Assembly (NCBI GenBank): GCA_004123355.1
Contig: SCHM01000004.1
Span: 4,124,316 to 4,188,315 of the forward strand
DNA: 64,000 nt
Direction of reading: 5' to 3'
DNA from: Amphirosellinia nigrospora
Lineage: Eukaryota; Ascomycota; Sordariomycetes; Xylariales; Xylariaceae
A model generated the notes under the pieces. That model was not told the DNA's origin. It searched no databases and saw only the letters and a list, made by a program, of their open reading frames with translations. Position 1 is the first letter of the stretch. The number at the start of each line of letters is the position of its first letter. The translations under genes were made by a program, and so were the position numbers. Shown here piece by piece: positions 50,142-64,000 of the stretch.

Positions 50142-53109
50142 TCATTCGTAGTCGTCTTCAAATTCTTCAGCCTCCTCAGTTTCAGAACCGCTCAACGCCG
50201 CGTCGGCTTCAATCAATGGGGACTCTGGGGCATGTCGGTCGGTCACAAGCCAGTATCTCTCTTCTGCGGACAGTAGTTTTGGCTTTTTGCCTTGCGTCAT
50301 TGCGTCTTTAATCTCTGCGCCCTTTTGAATTTGCAATTTGAGAAGCCGCTCATCAATTGTACCTGCGGCGAAGAGGCGAACCAGGTACGTCTCCTTCGTC
50401 TGTCCATGGCGCTTTATTCGACCGAACGCTTGGGCATCACTTGCGAAATTCCACCAAGGATTCATAATGATCATTCGATTAGCGACTGTAAGGTTCAATC
50501 CAACGCCACCAGCTGCCATACTTGCGACCTAGATGACGATTTTGATTAGAGGTTTCTCATTAGCTGCTAGATGAAGATGTTCCACATACCATAACTTTAA
50601 CCGCTGGTTAGTCTTAAAGTCTTGGAGGTTTCTCTCCCTTTCCTTCGCTGAGATATGTCCACTGTAGTAAACAAATTCGACTTTGGCTCTGTTAAGCATG
50701 CCGCCCTAGAACTCTAAGAGTGTCAATCCACTCCGAGAAGATCACAATCTTGTCATTGGGCTTTTCTTCTTGCCACCCCATGACTGTGGAGATCGCCTCA
50801 TTCGTTTTGGTACTTGAGGTGATCTCGCCTATTTCATCGCGTTTCTCGAGCCAGCCGCCACTCGAATTACCCGCTTGGGGTTGATACCCATTGTAATCAT
50901 CCCCTGGACCCCTTCGGTTTCGTTTATTATTTGATACAACAGGAAACCCCTGACTGCCCGAAGTTCGAACCGCTTCAGTTTTAATTCTCAAAATCCCATT
51001 GGTATCAGGATCTTTTATCACCATAGGGATAATCTTGTCACAGCGCGGACATTTGCATTGTTTATTTGCTGCCAAGGCATCGCGGCTATGGTGCAAATAG
51101 CAACTCTGACACATATCGTGCCCGCACTATAGAACTATTAGCAACTCTCCACCAATCATTCGACTAGTGCGGAGTCTTACCCCAAGCGAATGAAGTTCAA
51201 GGGTACCGAAACATTCAATACAGGAGTTCTGGTTATAGGATGAAAGAATGTCTTCTATTCGAGATCTAATGTCAACTGCCAATGAATAGGCACCCGGCTG
51301 TACCGATGGGAACCTATCCGACGATGTATTTTCGTTCTTGACCTTGCCTTCGAGATCTCGATCTCGATAAGCTCTGCTCTTAGGTTCGCTAGTTCATCTT
51401 TGTTTAGGGTGTTTGTGATGCTCGACATCACGAGACACGGATGATCAACTGCTTGTCTAAGGTCGGTAGTCGAGTTTGGTAATTCGATTTAGGTGCGACT
51501 AAACCGGGCCCTCGGCGTTGGTACTTGAGTGGCTTCTCCTTTGACTCCTGTTTTGGTATCTTTGGCTTTTTTCCTAGCTTCTCCTCCTCTCGGAGCATGG
51601 CTCTTTCTAGTGTCTTGAATAAAAGGTTAGCTTTACCTAGGGTAGTTTTTTCTTACGCACTTGGAAATTGCTGCCTCTTTCGTCCGTAAGGCGAAGTTCC
51701 TTGTTAACGATATAAGACTTTGGGAGATTACACATGTTTCGACCTAAGAAGGTCTGGCTGGCTTCCCTAAAGTGGTGTTTAAGTTAGGATGTGCTGGTCA
51801 ACATACAAGAAGACATACCGTCGAAACATTATATTAGCCAGAACCTGCATTGTTCGGCCGTGATCATCATCCTACGCCGTATCAGTACTCGTGGTAATTC
51901 TAATTTCTTCTCCTCTTGTTAGCGCTATCATCGAAGACTCACGGTCTCAGGTTTCTTCCATCTTTTCACGAATTCCTCCGACTCTTCGTTTATGTCGATA
52001 CCGAGGAACCGGAAATATGGGAAACATTCTGTGATGGGTCAGTTTAATTAACACATTACTGGGTAAGCCATCATAATTACCATTAATATCGTTTCGTAAT
52101 GGAGTTCCAGAGAGTACCCATTTAAGTTGAGCATTCAGCTCGCAGCAGGCCTTGGAAGCTATCATTCGCGTTAGTTATGCTACATCATCATTTATGCTTT
52201 ATGCCATAACACGTACTACTTCCATGATAGTTCTTAATATTGTCGCCTTCGTCAAGAATGATACGGTAGAACTCAACTTCAAACAGAGGCCCTTCATCAC
52301 CCGCTCTCTTGCTGGAGTGGAGTCTGAAGTCTCGCTCAACTTGACTATATGTTGCGAGCCTAAAACCGTCAGTGACAAACGCGAACGAGGAAATTACACA
52401 TACACATAAGGATATCCTTCTATCGCCAAAGCTCCCATTTTACCCCCATATTTGCAAACCCTCTTGTTCGGTATGCCTGCGTGAAGTAATAGCTCCTCAG
52501 TCCACTGTTTTATGAGCCCTTGGCTAGGGACTATTATCAGAGTCGCACCCTGATGTGCGTGCAACGCCCTCTTGGATGGCGGATGAGCAAGCATGCAGGC
52601 GATAGACTGAACCGTCTTTCCGATGCCCATCTCATCGGCGAGGATGCCTCCCCGACAGCCATTCGGTGGTTTCTCTTGATTTGTTGATAGATTAGACTTC
52701 TCGTCCGGCTTTGATGCACTCATTGCTTTCCGTGATCTCTCTTGGCGTAACATGAAAGCGGCTCCAACAGCCTGATAATCTCGAATGGTAGTGAGCATTC
52801 CACTAACACGGAAAAGTTGGGGCTGTCCTGTTCCTGCCCCACACGTTCAATCTTAGAACCAAACGATAAAACCGCTTCTTCGAGCAGAGACTCATCACGC
52901 TTACGCTGCTCCGCGGTATTCTCCGGAGTGTCAGAAGACTGGTTTTGTTGCCGCAACGCCCAATCAAACAGATTTCCTAACTGATTCCCAAGCTCGGCCT
53001 TACGAGCCTTGAGCTTTCTTGGGCCTGGATTCCGCCTTTTTCTCTGTCCTGCTTTTTTTGATAGGGCGCTATCACTGCCCTTGCGTTTCTGACTAGCCAC
53101 AGGGCTCAT
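50142..53109 (-). CDS. SNF2-family DNA translocase with inserted RING finger (Rad5/Rad16-like layout)
   Basis: This is an ATP-driven DNA translocase with a RING between the two helicase lobes, as in Rad5, Rad16 and HLTF; such proteins usually ubiquitinate at damaged or stalled DNA. ATG 53109 (MSPVASQKRKGSDSALSKK) opens a basic N-terminus. Lobe 1 has IRDYQAVGAAFML, the Walker A ILADEMGIGKTVQS (about 52630-52590) and LIIVPSQGLIKQW. Motif II reads ILDEGDNIKN, with Asp where His is usual. KWVLSGTPLRN is motif III, split from motif II by the intron 52159-52216. The RING (CIECFG...CGHDMCQSC...CKCPRC) lies near 51220-51050 and is split by a gtaaga intron. Lobe 2 has KIVIFSEWIDTL and MAAGGVGLNLTVANRMIIMN...AFGRIKRHGQT, and an acidic tail ends at 50142. 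Apparent frame jumps occur near 52800, 51950, 51330-51400 and 50560-50700. No HIRAN domain is seen, so true Rad5 is unlikely. Confidence 0.85.
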
Positions 53110-55216
53110 CTTAATCGATTTCTCACTCGGGTTGATGTGTGTAGACTTGGTTTCTGGAGAAGTTCCAGAAGTGGCTGACCCTGAACTGTTGTCAGAATAT
53201 TACAGGACGAGACTTTAGCAGGCAGCGGTTCTATGTACTTGCCGCAAAGTTTATTACCGGTAAAAGGACTGAAACGTAAGATATGCCGCTGATATAATAT
53301 GCGGCAACTGATAATCGTATCGGTAAAGTCTCAAAGCCAAACTCCTAATGCGATAAATAGAAGGAGCTGGCTGAGAGATATAGGGGCGGCATAAGTACTT
53401 CTGTTGAAAATATTAGCAATATGAACGATTGAGAGAGTTATTCTTAACTAATAAGGATCTGACCTCAACTAAAAAGAAAGTGTGTGCGTAGATTGATGAT
53501 TGATGCAGGCGCTGTAGGCTGCCTATAGAACGTAGGTGAGATGAGAGATTGACTGAGAGATTCTGCGCTCTGATATATTAGTATCCTCACACTGCCGTTC
53601 AAGCTTGATCCTTAAATATGAAAAGGTGTAGCCTGAAGATGAAGGGCGCTAAGATGAATAAAAAAGTAGGAAGGTGCAGGATGTGGGATGAGGAATCCGA
53701 TGCGGCTGATGCAAAAAGCTAAAGTTTATGAATGATTTATAATGAAGAAAAGGGTGTGTGCTTGAGAGAGCAAGGGGGATGGCTGAGTGAGGACTTGGTG
53801 CTCGAGGGCCTTGTTCAAGAGAAAGAGGAGATGGAAAAGACAAGTGCCTATGATTGATGAGATACGATAATTGATAAAGGAGCAAGGGGCTAATCGAGAA
53901 GGCTTTCTTGGCTGGCGGAAATATTTCGATATGATATTTACCTCGTGGGGTGTTGAAATGGCGTGGATGATCAATGATGTGTAGCATCGATTAAAGAACA
54001 TGCACTGCTAGCTGGCAGCAGGCTTGAGATACCAGTCGCTGTAAAGACGAAGGGGCAATAAGAAGAACCGTCTAGCTAGATAGCATGTAAAATCAAGGAC
54101 CTTCCATGGACCCTGCCTCTATTTCCTCGTTGAGATGTTGCTTTCTTTGCACGACCATGAGTGAGATTCCTGGAGAAGGAGAAGGTAGAAGGTAGATGGC
54201 AGTATGCAAAAGACTAGGGTGGAATATGATACGCGGCGAAGTAGGTAGGTAGGTACCAGAAGTCTTTACGGCAGGCACGAACATTCGGATCACCATTTTC
54301 TTCCTGATGATTAAGCTATATATCCAAGTAGTAGATATACCTATTTGCCCTCGTGCACAGGTGTCTACTTAACACCCTCGGTGATGAAGTAGTTATAGTA
54401 CATATTCGTGTATAATAGCACGTTCTATGTGTATTCTACTGTAGTGGAAGTGGTGGAAGAGTTAATGAGAGGGTGTGGGCGGCTACGTCATAGAGAAACT
54501 TTGCTTTAGCATATCCAAAAGTTTGCCGAACATCGGCAGGTTTCCAATGCTAGGAATAATACGCTTAGCACTGTTGCTAGAATCACACGACTTAGTTCTA
54601 GTCTTGAGTAAGAAGCTAATATGATGGCATTGATAATGAAGTCTAATATAAAAATTGATGATCGGTTGCCTCCGTGGGCTCGCCGCCGATTGCTATTCGA
54701 AATACGCGAGAGAAGTGAATAAGTACTGTAGTAGAAACCCTCAATAAGGCAGAGATGAATTGGTGAGCTATTATGATCGATATTGCAAGAGGGTGATAGA
54801 AAGACTATCGATATGGTAAACAGACTCTAGCACTAGCACCTTTGAGGCGACCCATCATTGACCTTCGTAAATATACTTCATTCTACGTAATGTCCCCTAT
54901 AATCAAAGCAGTCGGGCTGATGTGGATACTAGAGCATATCCTCATACTCGTCACAGTATTAACTCAATATTGATGTTGTCACCATTTGATATACAGCTGC
55001 CTCGGTATTGGTATGGCACTTCATTGGGTGCTTCAGTCATCAATTATCATAATAGATTATCCTCAAGTATCCCCTGGAACGCCATTTTCTCATCATTATA
55101 CCAAGACATGTCGTATGATCACACCTATGGATCAAATCTTGTATACTAATTCGCCATCCGTGTACCTGGTTTACGTTAGCATTAAATTAATCAGTAGGTT
55201 TGGGGTAGAATGACAC
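53110..55216. other. Intergenic region between SNF2-RING and MCM3
   Basis: About 2.1 kb containing the promoter of the SNF2 gene and the 3' flank of MCM3, both on minus. A minus-strand open frame at 53649-54001 is Pro/Ser-rich and looks like C/T-rich leader sequence, not a gene. A GGTAGGTAGGTACC word sits at about 54241. Confidence 0.5.
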
Positions 55217-57900
<2,684 letters not shown>

Positions 57901-58681
57901 GATGCCTCGAATTTTTGTCGACGACGAGCCTATGAGGTCTGTATGTAGGAGTCGGGAGGCTGAATTTGTCGGCTGATGGTATATTTTGTCACTTCCAAAC
58001 TCCGAACTGGGATGTGGGCGGCGAGAAGAGTTGTGATGCTGGATTGGCACGAGGCGGGAGGCGGTAGGTAGGTGGGGTGGCCAGCAAATGTTAGGTTGCA
58101 CAATGATCAAAAGGGGATACGCGTCTCGTCGCGTGAATCGCGACAGCTAAAGTAGACTAGTGGAATCAATTAAAATGCCTGCTTAGGAAATCTCTCTCGC
58201 CGAATATCTCCGAGCCTAGGGTACCTGCAACAGGTACGAAGTGGGGTTCTAGTTCTGCTGTAGGTGGGCTACCTACCTAAGTTACAGCGAGTCCCGGGCA
58301 ATAAAATGCCTGACTCACCCGAAGAAGTTAACAATCGAGTCACATATGCGGTACGATTCTCTTCAGCCCAGGTTGATTTCGCCTTGTGAATCATAATGGC
58401 TCAACTGGAACTGTCTTAGCCTTACGACCAACCAGCCGCCTTGCTTTGCTAACGCCTTTGAGCTTGTGTGCATAGCATCCAATTAAGTTTTAAACTGGTC
58501 CCGTTCTTACACGATGTGGAAGATTTTATCTAGATTTTCATAAAACTTAATTGAATTTTTATTTCACTTCGATTCATCTGTGCCTTGTCTGCTTGATAGC
58601 TACATAACCCGTCATTTGCTTGATATCGTCTCTAGCCTTTTGCTTAATATTCACCTCATTATCCCATACAGCAATCCAGCC
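57901..58681. other. Divergent promoter region, MCM3 / RNA end-processing gene
   Basis: These 781 bp separate the MCM3 start (minus) from the start of the multidomain RNA gene (plus), so the two genes share this upstream DNA. It contains an ACGCGT box at 58119, a nearby CGTCGCGTGA, and CTACCTACC words at about 58265-58280. Confidence 0.55.
58119..58124. promoter_or_regulatory. MluI cell-cycle box ACGCGT upstream of MCM3
   Basis: ACGCGT is the core recognised by MBF/DSC1-type factors (Swi6-Mbp1 in fungi), which drive G1/S genes including MCMs. This copy is about 219 bp upstream of the MCM3 ATG, with a second CGCG core (gtcgcgtga) a few bases away. The position and target gene fit; binding is inferred. 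Confidence 0.5.
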
Positions 58682-61600
58682 ATGGCGAACGAGGAGAATT
58701 CATCGCGACCTACGACAGTGCCCATTGATTCCTATGATACGGCCTTATGTATAATCCCTCCAAAGCACCTTTGGCTTCCCTTGACCGTCTGCGATCACTA
58801 TATGATAAAGCTTATGAGAAATGGCCGCCTCACATCAACCTCGTCTATCCATTTGTTCGCGTCGAAGACCTGCCAGGGGCTTCCGCATCGGTGGCATCTA
58901 AGTTGAGCTCGACCTCTGAAGATGCTGCGGCCCCATCGAATAGTGTCGAGATTTGCCTCAATGCAACCGATGTATTGCTCATACACGCGACAACACCATT
59001 TTCATCCATGATAATGATGAAGAGCGAACATCAAGACTTCGAGATTTGCGACAGACCGTCTTAGGAGCGATCGGTCAAATGTCAGCAACAAACATCGCAT
59101 GCACATGACGGTCGGACAAAGCCAAGACCTCAATGCATCTTCTCACAAGTATCTCTTAGAAAAGGCATCTATGTTGCACCCGCAGAGTGGACGGTTGACA
59201 AGCTATATATTTTGATTCGAAGGCGTATGGAAATTGATGGCGACGCCTTCAGCCGGATGAGAGTATGGGGACTAGTGAGTACCTAACGTCACCAACGTTG
59301 CTCTTCTTTCCAGCTCCACCCTGCTCCCAAGCTCTACGATCTCGACATCATGCTAATAGACCAAAATTGCTGACTCTTCATGTTGAAGTTGACCTCACTA
59401 CATTTTCATTGTTCAAGGCAGACTTATCCGAGCACCTCAATGAGGATGATGAGGTGCTGATTCCACCTCAGACGCGGTATCAAAATCCCCAGGAGAATGT
59501 AGCTCTCTTGTAAACAACCCATTACTTTTTCGGATGAACGAAAGTGGGCTCTTTTATAAGCCTTCTACACCTACACCTGGAGAAGGCGAGCTCAGCTCTT
59601 TAACGATCGCGAGTTACAACGTTTTAGCGGAGTTCCACTACCCTCTTCGAAAGCCAGATATCCACTTATTGTTCAGAATATCTTACAGAAGCCAATTTTG
59701 ACCGACGTTTTAGTCTTGCAGGAAGTTACTGACGATTTTCTGTCATTTATCTGTCAGAATGATGGTATTCGTGAACACTATCGATTTGTCAGTATGGGCC
59801 TCCCGACCAAGACGATATCGAACCACTTCCAAGCCACCTAAATGTCGTAGTATTTAGCAGATGGGCTTTCTCTTGGAGTTGGCTGTCATTTAACAGACGC
59901 CATAAAGGTTCCATCATCGTGAAGTTCACAGATATTGGAAAGCACGACAATGGAGTTTTTATCCCAACCATCCTATCGACCGTCCATTTAACCTGTGGGC
60001 TAACCGATGCTCCGTTTCGTCGAAGAAGTCGGAGCTTCAAACTTTAATCGCTCATCTATCTAAAAACTATCCACGGAATTCGTGGATTCTTGCTGGCGAC
60101 TTTAAATTACTACTAGCATTTATACGATCGAAGCAGCATTCAGGAAGAAAACTATCTCATCGCAAACAGTAGCATATCTGAAAGGGCTTGAGAACACACT
60201 TGCTAAAGCTGGGCTAGTGGACACCTGGACGTCCGCTCGAGTCCAGTACGGCGACTTGATGGATTCTGAACAAGATTTGAACGTCAAACGGAGACGTTCG
60301 AAGGAGAACAAGGAGCAACATTCGATCCCACAGTCAACGATTTAGCTGCGGAAATTGTCGGTATGGTTTAATAATAGGCCCCAGAGATATGACGGATACT
60401 TGTGAAAGGAGAGGACTTTCATGTGTCCGGCTTCACTATGTTTGGGCGAAGACCAGGCCATCTGCATGAAAGCACTACGGAAAACGCGAACGACTCGAAG
60501 ACGCGTCAAAGATTAAACTATCGTATGCTAGCGATCACTGGGGGGTCAGGTGCTCCCTAAAAATGCATCAACCTGGAGACAATATTTCAGCTGAGAATAC
60601 TTCCAAGCTTTCCGTGCCGGTATACGTTAAACCAGCCTTAAGTTCTCTAGACCATGTTTCGGAACTCAAGGATTGCCTCAACGAGTTAAACATATATTCC
60701 TTCCGAGGTAGATGCTACGAGACGAAAAGCTGCCTTGGAACTGTTGAAGAGTGTGGTCATAGAGAACGATGCCATCACAGCCCGGGACAGCCACTTTTGT
60801 TCTTGTCCCAGTTGGGTCGTATGGTCTCGGCGTTTGGACAGCGTCATCGGATATTGACTGTCTTTGCATTGGCCTATCAGTGCTAAAACCTTCTTTACCC
60901 TGGTTACCCAAAGGATTCGCAAGACCGAGAATCGAGGAATCAAACTCCGGAGGAGAGTGAATGCTCACTCTGGTACTATGCTTGAGCTCGAGGTATTGGA
61001 CGTCAAGATGGACCTGCAATACTGTCCATCAACTATCATTGCTGATACTTGGCCACATGCAATGAAGCTACCGGCTACTGATCCCATATTCGCATTACCA
61101 ACTCAAACGTTGACGAAGTTAAAACCGGCAAGGGATATGTACTATTCTGCGAACAATTCCTGACTATGCCGCTTTTCGAACTGCTTACCATTTCATTAGA
61201 CATTGGGCAAAACAGCGCGGTATTTACTCTGCCAAATTTGGCATGTTAAGTGGAATACAGATCTCGATTCTATTATCCCGAGTGTGCAAGCTGTTGTCAC
61301 AAGAGGGAACAGCTGTTGCCTTGCCTTCTATCCTAACAACTTTCTTTCACCACTACGCAAATTTTGATTGGAGTACACAGCTGGTATTCGACCCATTCTT
61401 TCACAAGCAACTTCGGTACGTCCGTACCGGCAGAGAACCGCTGGCGATCCTAGGATTCCATCCTCCCAGTCTGAACACGGCTCTCAATGCATCTCTGCCT
61501 TCCGTAAGAACGATCTCCAACGAGTTCAAGCGAGCAAATAGGCTCTTATCGCAAGATGGAATGACTTGGAACACGTTCTTGAACACTACACTGGAGGGGT

Positions 61601-62649
61601 CTGTAGAATTTTTGTCGGGGTTTAAAACTTTCATCAAGATTGATGCTCAATTTTGGGGTGTTTCACTAGCAAAGGGCAGCAGCTTTGTCGGTTGGTTGGA
61701 ATCTAGGTGCACAATGCTTTTAGTTGGTAAGTTCTGATCTCATCCCAATGCACTAAGGGAATGCTCATGCAATTCTAGATATCAACCGGCGTCTTCCTAA
61801 CATTCATGCCCAAATTTGGCCTGCCCGGTTCATTAATGAAGGTGTTTCCGAAGATGAGACAGATTACCAAGGCTATTATCTGATCGGCTTAGATAAGTGG
61901 GAGGTTCTAGTGAAGAGCCCATGTCCAGGGATGACATGAAGACAACACTAGGTTCGTTGCATGCTGCACTACAAAAATTCGAAGGACAAATCCGCGGCGA
62001 TGAGAAATATTTCGATTCGAACACCTCCTGGATGAGCGCATCGTTGGTCAACCGATCAGAGCTTGGGATATTGCGGCTTGATAGCCGTGACTGGGGCGAG
62101 TACACAGTCGGCGACGATGGCTTTGATGAAGATGAGGAAGAGGAGATAATCGACTCTGATGACGAGGCCCACAGTGGTCCAGAACCGATGGCAGGCAAAT
62201 CAAAATCTAAGAAAGGAACAACTGCGCAGCCGCCTGCGCTCCCAACATACAGCGGCAAGTTTCGCTCTTCAGCTGATGTTATTAACAGAATACGCTGGGA
62301 CCCAAATATGGACAGCGGCGATTACATTGTCGGCTACGAAGATCGATTCTTGGGGGCCAAAGAGAGGCCACTTGATGCATGGAAGTCAGAACAAACCGAC
62401 GAAGAATTCATCCCTCAACATCGAATTCTGTATTTCAAGCGGAAGAGTGATGGGATTGTTGTGTGGGACCGTAAGGAACGGCGGGATACTGTTTTGGGAG
62501 CGGGATCAGCAGCATCAATGACGATTAAACGGGCAGCGGCGTTTCAACCGCGTTCTCTGCAGAGGCTCGATAATATTCTAGGTCTAGAGTCAAGAAAATT
62601 CGGTAAAGCGGTGAAAAATTCCTTGGATACTATATCGTACCGGAAATAA
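58682..62649 (+). CDS. Multidomain RNA end-processing protein: 2H phosphoesterase, EEP nuclease, poly(A)-polymerase-like NTase, MJ1316/DUF504
   Basis: Four RNA-end enzymes or binders appear in one fungal gene starting MANEENSSRPTTVPIDSYDT. First is a 2H (LigT/AKAP7-like) phosphoesterase with HINLVYPFV (about 58830) and HMTVGQS (about 59100). Second is an endonuclease/exonuclease/phosphatase domain (about 59600-60560) with LTIASYNVLAEFHYP, VLVLQEVTDDF, STVHLT, ILAGDF and the catalytic SDHWGV. Third is a poly(A)-polymerase-like nucleotidyltransferase with PVGSYGLGVWTASSDIDCL (about 60800-60860), a third Asp in DVKMDLQYCP, and the helical central domain (FIRHWAKQRGIYS, FGMLSGIQISILL). Last is an MJ1316/DUF504 domain (INRIRWDP, YIVGYEDRF, RILYFKRKSDGIVVWDR; about 62270-62510). 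An intron lies near 61731-61779, after LLV; another is likely near 59275-59311. About ten one-base frame jumps occur. By family, the parts would open, trim, rebuild and recognise 2',3'-cyclic or damaged RNA ends. Confidence 0.85.
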
Positions 62650-63520
62650 TTACTTAGTGTATGTGATCTTCCGAACCAACCCAAGATCGAGGGGGGTAGG
62701 ATGGATGGCCTATTGGTTGACACTTTCGCACGTTATCTCACCGCTCCCGTGCCTAACTCATAGACTATCGTCGCGCAGGATCGATACACAAGTGCCGTAT
62801 TATGCAGTATCCAATAAAATGACTCGTCACGGGTGATCCCGAATTCGACAGTCACCTGACGCTATTTCTATGCATGGCATCCCGTCCTATCCCTACGGAA
62901 CGTGCGCATCCACCCTAGAAGTACCGGTACCAGCCTCAAGTCTCACCCTCCCGTTCGCCCTAAAGTCATCTACTTTTCCTAATGGAAGTAGCATATTCGA
63001 GGAAAGAAAAGCACCATGTACCGGGACAGAGACGATGTTCCTGGTCTCTGGCAGGGTTGGTGTATTCGCTGCCCCACGAGTTTGCGTTTTGCTAGCCGGG
63101 TGGGCGGGAAAGCTGGCGCTTTAGGCCGAATAGGTGACAGACCGCTGGACTTATATGATGTAATCGAGCGGTTGAGATTCACGGACCTACATCGGTAGAA
63201 GCATCTTTCAGAAGAAGAGAGGGCATCTAGTCCGAAAAGAGTTCTACTTCTTCTACCGGACGCCCTACGTGCGCTAACTATCTTTATTTATACCCTCTCG
63301 GCACTTGTTGTGAGATGATAAGCAGCTAGCTAGCCCAGTAAGCAACCTTTATATCCAACCGAACATAAAATTTAAAATGAGCGAGCGAGCAGCCCGTGAT
63401 CGGCATCCTTTGCCCCTCACCATACACCTAGATTCCGCCAGGAGCGAGGTCATTGATATAGACTAGTCAGGTACCTGATGGCGTGTTCTTCGACAGGTTT
63501 AAAGATGATTATTAAGCAAC
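62650..63520. other. Intergenic region downstream of the RNA end-processing gene
   Basis: There are only short overlapping open frames on both strands, with no recognisable domain. Confidence 0.45.
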
Positions 63521-63529
63521 TTACACTCT

Positions 63530-63715
63530 CTATGTTACACTTGAGCCCTGCGTTGAGGATCAATGCGTTGAGGCGCTGGAGCTGCGAGGCGAGCTTCTGG
63601 GCTACCTCGTGCGTCTGCTGCAGGTCCTCGACCTCGCATTAGATTAGCTCAACGCATGATACGTCGCCATATTTCTGGAGCGCGTCGTATGCTTCGGCCA
63701 GGAACTCCTTTCTTA
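63530..63715 (-). pseudogene. Short-chain dehydrogenase-like remnant
   Basis: On the minus strand, about 60 codons read KEFLAEAYDALQKYGDVSCV, then an in-frame TAG, then CEVEDLQQTHEVAQKLASQL leading to RLNALILNAGL. This resembles the middle of an NAD(P)-dependent short-chain dehydrogenase, where the conserved NAG motif follows an Asp/Glu-rich 'cDv.D' strand. The piece is G/C-richer than its surroundings. Neither the glycine-rich nucleotide-binding N-terminus nor the YxxxK active site is visible. It may be a gene fragment or an exon of a gene with errors. The region lies close to the window end. Confidence 0.35.
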
Positions 63716-64000
63716 CTAATTAGGTATAGCCTTTCGCAGCTATACTGTAGAATGTGTGCTGCAATACCATAGCCTATATCTACGCTCCTGCCACACGACC
63801 ACTGAGGTCTGGGATGTCTGTGTTAGGTTTAAAAGTATTGCTGGAGCCAAGCATGGCTGTGGCTTTTAAAAATAAATACTTGTCAATAACGAGGTAACAG
63901 TTTTTGGATCTATTGATTCTAATGTTATATCTCTGGATAGTTTATAAGGGCTGTAGTAGGCGTTCATAAACAACGAATAGTATTGATGACGTCCTCATGC
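63716..64000. other. Window end, A/T-rich
   Basis: Nothing is recognisable. If the dehydrogenase-like piece belongs to a larger minus-strand gene, its 5' part would have to lie here or beyond the window, but no glycine-rich motif is seen. Confidence 0.4.

Noticed and set aside
53649-54001. Pro/Ser/His-rich minus-strand frames upstream of the SNF2 gene
   Set aside because: They read as C/T-rich leader or promoter DNA with two overlapping frames, not a protein.

Overview
This window is nuclear DNA from a filamentous ascomycete (Pezizomycotina, most likely Sordariomycetes). The evidence is short GT-AG introns of about 50-150 bp, a CRE1/CreA-type carbon repressor with the typical sordariomycete start, a fungal Exo70, a fungal DUF676 lipase, MCM3, and intergenic DNA full of TAGGTAGG/CCTACCTA words. 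No rRNA, tRNA, CRISPR, retroelement or viral element could be supported.

Layout. 0.56-2.27 kb (+): an intact five-exon class III PLP aminotransferase. 2.67-4.64 kb (+): Exo70. 7.3-8.9 kb (+): a sensor-shaped single-pass membrane protein. 9.86-12.6 kb (-): an RBR-type E3 ubiquitin ligase with an Arg/Ser-rich N-terminus. 15.25-18.68 kb (+): a DUF676 serine esterase. 19.9-21.35 kb (-): a BTB plus bromodomain protein followed by an in-frame TAG and a TPAKS repeat tail. 22.99-23.40 kb: a 403-bp Mutator-like MITE with 52-bp TIRs and a perfect 9-bp target duplication. 23.65-26.53 kb (+): a membrane-anchored glycogen-debranching-like six-hairpin glycosidase. 29.95-31.48 kb (-): a RAD51-family ATPase. 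38.2-39.4 kb (+): the CRE1 zinc-finger repressor. 39.4-50.1 kb: a long stretch with no recognisable gene. 50.1-53.1 kb (-): a SNF2 ATPase with a RING finger. 55.2-57.9 kb (-): MCM3. 58.7-62.65 kb (+), divergent from MCM3: a multidomain RNA end-processing protein (2H phosphoesterase, EEP nuclease, poly(A)-polymerase-like nucleotidyltransferase, MJ1316/DUF504). 63.5-63.7 kb (-): a short-chain dehydrogenase-like remnant.

A strong pattern cuts across the window. Almost every conserved gene except the aminotransferase is interrupted by apparent one-base losses, often in or next to runs of the same base, while the protein continues perfectly in the next frame. This hits normally essential or strongly conserved genes (MCM3, Exo70, CRE1) as well as accessory ones. 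The simplest reading is uncorrected sequencing or assembly indels rather than biological decay. CDS entries are therefore given as gene spans, and the sites where the frame jumps are described.

The most biologically interesting locus is the 58.7-62.65 kb RNA end-processing protein, which shares a 781-bp divergent promoter with MCM3. That promoter carries an ACGCGT (MluI cell-cycle) box. Several other genes here concern genome maintenance or chromatin (RAD51 paralogue, SNF2-RING, BTB-bromodomain), but nothing shows that they act as one system.
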